In this document: one piece after another, positions 61,563-64,000 of the stretch
How positions within the stretch are numbered: position 1 is the stretch's first letter
Layout: every line of letters begins with the position of its first letter
DNA from: Rhodospirillaceae bacterium
Lineage (GTDB): Bacteria; Pseudomonadota; Alphaproteobacteria; Rhodospirillales; Casp-alpha2
Length of the DNA stretch: 64,000 nt
Direction of reading: 5' to 3'
NCBI GenBank assembly: GCA_016845145.1
Contig: JAERTE010000145.1
Location: 88,409-152,408, forward strand
Made by a program: the position numbers and the translations under genes
The notes under the pieces: model-generated
Seen by the model: the letters and a program-made list of their open reading frames with translations, nothing else
Told to the model about the DNA's origin: nothing
The model's database searches: none

Positions 61563-62947
61563 GCATCTCCAATATCTTGGCGCGATTCGCGCTCGAACTG
61601 CGGCCCGAGAACGCGCCGCCCGACGTGGTCGAGCGGGCGAAGTTCTTGATTCTCGATGCCGTTGGCTGTGCGTTAGCGGCGACCAAGCACGAATTCGCAG
61701 CGCGTATGTTTGCCGGTTTCGACGCCATGAGTGCGGGCGAGCCTGGCGTGTGCGGCGTCATCGGGATGCGCGGTAAATTGCCGGTACGCGATGCGGCGGC
61801 ATTCAATGCCGCGTTGGTGCACGGCCTCGACTATGACGACACCCATATGAGCGCCGTGGTGCATGCGTCTTGTGTGGCGCTACCGGCGGCGTTGGCTGTG
61901 GGTGAGCGGGTGAATGCATCGGGCGCGGATATCCTGGCCGCCTACATGGCGGGCATGGAGGTGGCGATCCGGGTCGGGGATGGCGCCAACTACGGCTTTC
62001 ACGCCAACGGTTATCACGCAACGGGGGTTGTTGGGCATTTTTCTTCAGCGCTGGTGGCGGGGCGGTTACTGGGGTTGGATGCCGGTCAATTGGCGTCGGC
62101 GCAGGGAATCACTGTTTCCACCGCTACGGCCAGCCGTGAGTTCATGTCCGACGGCGCGTGGAACAAGCGGCTGCATCCGGGTTGGGGTGCGGTTGCGGGA
62201 ATCACTGCGGCCTATTTGGCAAAAGAAGGGTTCGATGGCTGCGTTGAGCCTTACGATGGGCGGTTCGGCATTTACGCCATGCACCTGGGTGCCGATGCGG
62301 GCCGCGCGGACTTCGCCAAATTGACCGACGGACTGGGCAAGCGCTGGGATCTGGCGGCTTCGGCGGTGAAACCGTTTCCGACGTGCCATTATACCCATGC
62401 CTTGGCGGATTCCGCCCTTGCCTTGAAAAAGAAAATGCAGGCAGCGGGAACCGATATCTCCGAAGTCGTGAGAATCCGCATATTGGCCCCGGAACCCGTT
62501 CTGCCGGTGATGTTCGAGCCGGAGGAACTGAAAAAACGTCCGACCACGGATTATGCAGCGAAATTCAGCGCGCCTTATGTGGTGTCGTGCTGCTTGCGCC
62601 ATGGGCGGTTGGGCTTGCGTGAACTTGAACCCGAAGCTTTGGCCGATGAAGAGGTGTTGGCGCTTTGCCTGATATGCGAGGCAGAGGCGGACCCCGATAC
62701 GCTGTTTCCGGAAGCTTTCTCCGGCGGTGTGATCGTTGAAACCAAGGCGGGCATGAGCTTCCATCATTACGAGGCCGTCAACAGAGGCGCGGGAAATCGG
62801 CAACTGAGCGCGGAGGATATTTCCTTGAAATTTTTCGACAACGCGGCCATCGCTGTCGGGAAAGATCGCGCGGACGCCATTCGCGATAGCGTGCTCCGGC
62901 TCGAAAGCCTTAGCGGTACCGAACTGATGGCAGTACTTTCGGCGTAG
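61559..62947 (+). CDS. MmgE/PrpD family protein
   Basis: 462 residues, the normal length. LARFALELRPENAPPDVVERAKFLILDA, GLDYDDTHMSAVVHAS, GYHATGVVGHFSSAL and the FPTCHYTHAL-type segment are diagnostic for the family, which includes 2-methylcitrate dehydratase, cis-aconitate decarboxylase-like and iminodisuccinate epimerase enzymes. It is coupled (ATGA) to the deacetylase-family gene, suggesting consecutive steps on one compound. Substrate unknown; 2-methylcitrate is not implied, since no prp genes are near. Confidence 0.9.
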   Translation: MSISNILARFALELRPENAPPDVVERAKFLILDAVGCALAATKHEFAARMFAGFDAMSAGEPGVCGVIGMRGKLPVRDAAAFNAALVHGLDYDDTHMSAVVHASCVALPAALAVGERVNASGADILAAYMAGMEVAIRVGDGANYGFHANGYHATGVVGHFSSALVAGRLLGLDAGQLASAQGITVSTATASREFMSDGAWNKRLHPGWGAVAGITAAYLAKEGFDGCVEPYDGRFGIYAMHLGADAGRADFAKLTDGLGKRWDLAASAVKPFPTCHYTHALADSALALKKKMQAAGTDISEVVRIRILAPEPVLPVMFEPEELKKRPTTDYAAKFSAPYVVSCCLRHGRLGLRELEPEALADEEVLALCLICEAEADPDTLFPEAFSGGVIVETKAGMSFHHYEAVNRGAGNRQLSAEDISLKFFDNAAIAVGKDRADAIRDSVLRLESLSGTELMAVLSA

Positions 62948-63048
62948 AACGACGACTGTCCGGGTCGATGAAAAGGTGTTGTTAAGTCAGATCATTAGGG
63001 GGATAAAGCGGCTGATTTCCGATGGCCCGTTTGATCGAGGACGAAACC

Positions 63049-64000
63049 GTGACTGAAGACCTGCATCCCTACCGATCCCATACCTGCGGCGAGTTGCGCC
63101 AAGACCATGTCGGCGAGACCGTACGTCTGTCTGGCTGGATCCACTCCAAGCGAGACCACGGAAACTTGGTGTTCATCGATTTGCGTGATGAGTACGGCCT
63201 GACGCAGTGTGTGATTGATATTTCCAGCCCGCTGTTTGCCCAGATCGAAGAGGCGCGCGTTGAAAGTGTGATCACGGTCACCGGCCCTGTGGTCGAGCGC
63301 TCGGCGGAAACCATTAATACCAACATCGATACCGGCCACATTGAAGTGCAGATGGCGAGTGTCGTGGTGGAAAGCGCTGCGGCGGTGCTGCCGATGCTGG
63401 TTGCCGGCGACCAGGAGTTCGGTGAGGACATCCGGTTACGATACCGGTTCTTGGACCTGCGCCGCGAGCAGTTGCACAAGAACATCCATCTGCGCTCGGG
63501 CGTGATTTCGTCGATCCGCCGACGCATGACCGACCAGGGCTTCTTGGAAATCCAGACCCCGATCCTGACCGCGTCGTCGCCCGAGGGCGCGCGCGATTAC
63601 CTGGTGCCAAGCCGCCATCATCCCGGCAAATTTTATGCGCTGCCGCAGGCGCCGCAGCAGTTCAAACAGCTGTTGATGGTTTCCGGTTTCGACAAGTATT
63701 TCCAGATCGCGCCGTGTTTCCGTGATGAAGATGCGCGCGCCGACCGTTCGCCGGGTGAGTTTTATCAGCTCGATCTCGAGATGGCCTATGTGACGCAAGA
63801 CGACGTGTTTGCAGCCCTAGAGCCGGTGTTGGCCGGTGTGTTCGAAGAGTTCAGCGATGGCCGCGCTGTGACCAAGGCGCCGTTCCCACGTATTCCTTAT
63901 GCCGAATCGATTCTGAAGTACGGTTCCGACAAGCCAGATCTCCGCAACCCGCTGGAGATCTGCGATGTGACGGAGAACTTCCGCGATGGCGGTTTCGGTC
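63049..64000 (+). CDS. aspS: Aspartyl-tRNA synthetase, partial (5' part)
   Basis: Start chosen at a GTG at 63049, with GAGGA eight bases upstream and the usual N-terminus MTEDLHPYRSHTCGELR; an in-frame ATG at 63022 is less likely. OB-fold anticodon-binding domain (about 10-110), then the class II catalytic domain with RYRFLDLRRE, LEIQTPILTASSPEGARDYLVPSR and CFRDEDARADRSPGEFYQLDLEM. The GAD domain and C-terminus lie outside the window. In relatives aspS neighbours rnd, here 21.6 kb away. Confidence 0.96.
   Translation, partial: MTEDLHPYRSHTCGELRQDHVGETVRLSGWIHSKRDHGNLVFIDLRDEYGLTQCVIDISSPLFAQIEEARVESVITVTGPVVERSAETINTNIDTGHIEVQMASVVVESAAAVLPMLVAGDQEFGEDIRLRYRFLDLRREQLHKNIHLRSGVISSIRRRMTDQGFLEIQTPILTASSPEGARDYLVPSRHHPGKFYALPQAPQQFKQLLMVSGFDKYFQIAPCFRDEDARADRSPGEFYQLDLEMAYVTQDDVFAALEPVLAGVFEEFSDGRAVTKAPFPRIPYAESILKYGSDKPDLRNPLEICDVTENFRDGGFG

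Noticed and set aside
61559..62947. 2-methylcitrate dehydratase (prpD)
   Set aside because: No prpB or prpC neighbours; the MmgE/PrpD family covers several reactions.
1..64000. CRISPR arrays, tRNA or rRNA genes, insertion sequences, attachment sites
   Set aside because: No regularly spaced repeats, cloverleaf-like segments, transposase or integrase genes, or flanking direct repeats were noticed in the intergenic DNA; a covariance-model scan would be needed to exclude small RNA genes.

Overview
The window is 64 kb of a GC-rich chromosome (high-fifties percent by eye). Gene content and order point to an alphaproteobacterium, most likely Rhodospirillales-like. The evidence is HdaA, the DUF2066 / CDP-alcohol transferase / AI-2E permease / hdaA / ppx / rnd series, pepA-holC, ndk-purN-purM, an OxyR/katA pair and many stand-alone receivers. 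Genes are densely packed, with frequent 4-nt ATGA couplings and four exact 4-nt tail-to-tail overlaps. I saw no rRNA, tRNA, CRISPR array, prophage or intact insertion sequence.

Layout. 1-7.7 kb: AmmeMemoRadiSam genes (Memo, cut by the window edge, and the radical SAM partner) separated by an ArsR-type repressor with the SqrR/BigR cysteine pair, its probable palindromic operator and a two-gene RND pump; then a flippase-like membrane protein. 7.8-10.3 kb: pepA, holC and a bacteriohemerythrin behind a perfect FNR-type box. 10.4-24.2 kb: accessory catabolism, comprising a cyclase / enoyl-CoA hydratase / acyl-CoA ligase operon, aldo-keto reductase, LysR plus PhyH dioxygenase, a signal-less solute-binding protein, a secreted MBL hydrolase, a CheY-like receiver, a CoA-transferase / CoA-ester lyase pair, and an MFS carrier coupled to a BtuF-like protein. 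A strong promoter without a gene at 19.23 kb marks a candidate small RNA. 24.4-31.9 kb: GGDEF-EAL protein, ABC-F ATPase, katA/oxyR and a second MFS carrier.

32.0-41.5 kb is the housekeeping core: ndk, purN-purM, DUF2066 protein, phosphatidyltransferase, AI-2E permease, hdaA, an SDR with an altered active site (where ppk is usually found), ppx and rnd. 41.7-63.0 kb separates rnd from aspS. It holds a 27-codon membrane peptide, enoyl-CoA hydratases, a receiver domain joined through a membrane helix to a probably periplasmic domain next to a degenerate receiver, an MBL hydrolase, a TauD dioxygenase, acetoacetyl-CoA synthetase, SDRs, nitroreductase, a Nif11-like small protein coupled to a pterin dehydratase, a nucleoside carrier, an MttB/flavoprotein demethylation-type cluster with its LysR regulator, def-fmt, a polysaccharide deacetylase and an MmgE/PrpD protein. 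aspS runs off the right edge.

The accessory genes suggest a heterotroph using organic acids, CoA thioesters and probably N-methylated or betaine-type compounds. The most unusual element is the transmembrane receiver protein at 42.7-43.9 kb. Start codons were chosen by ribosome-binding site and family N-terminus and often lie inside a longer open frame.
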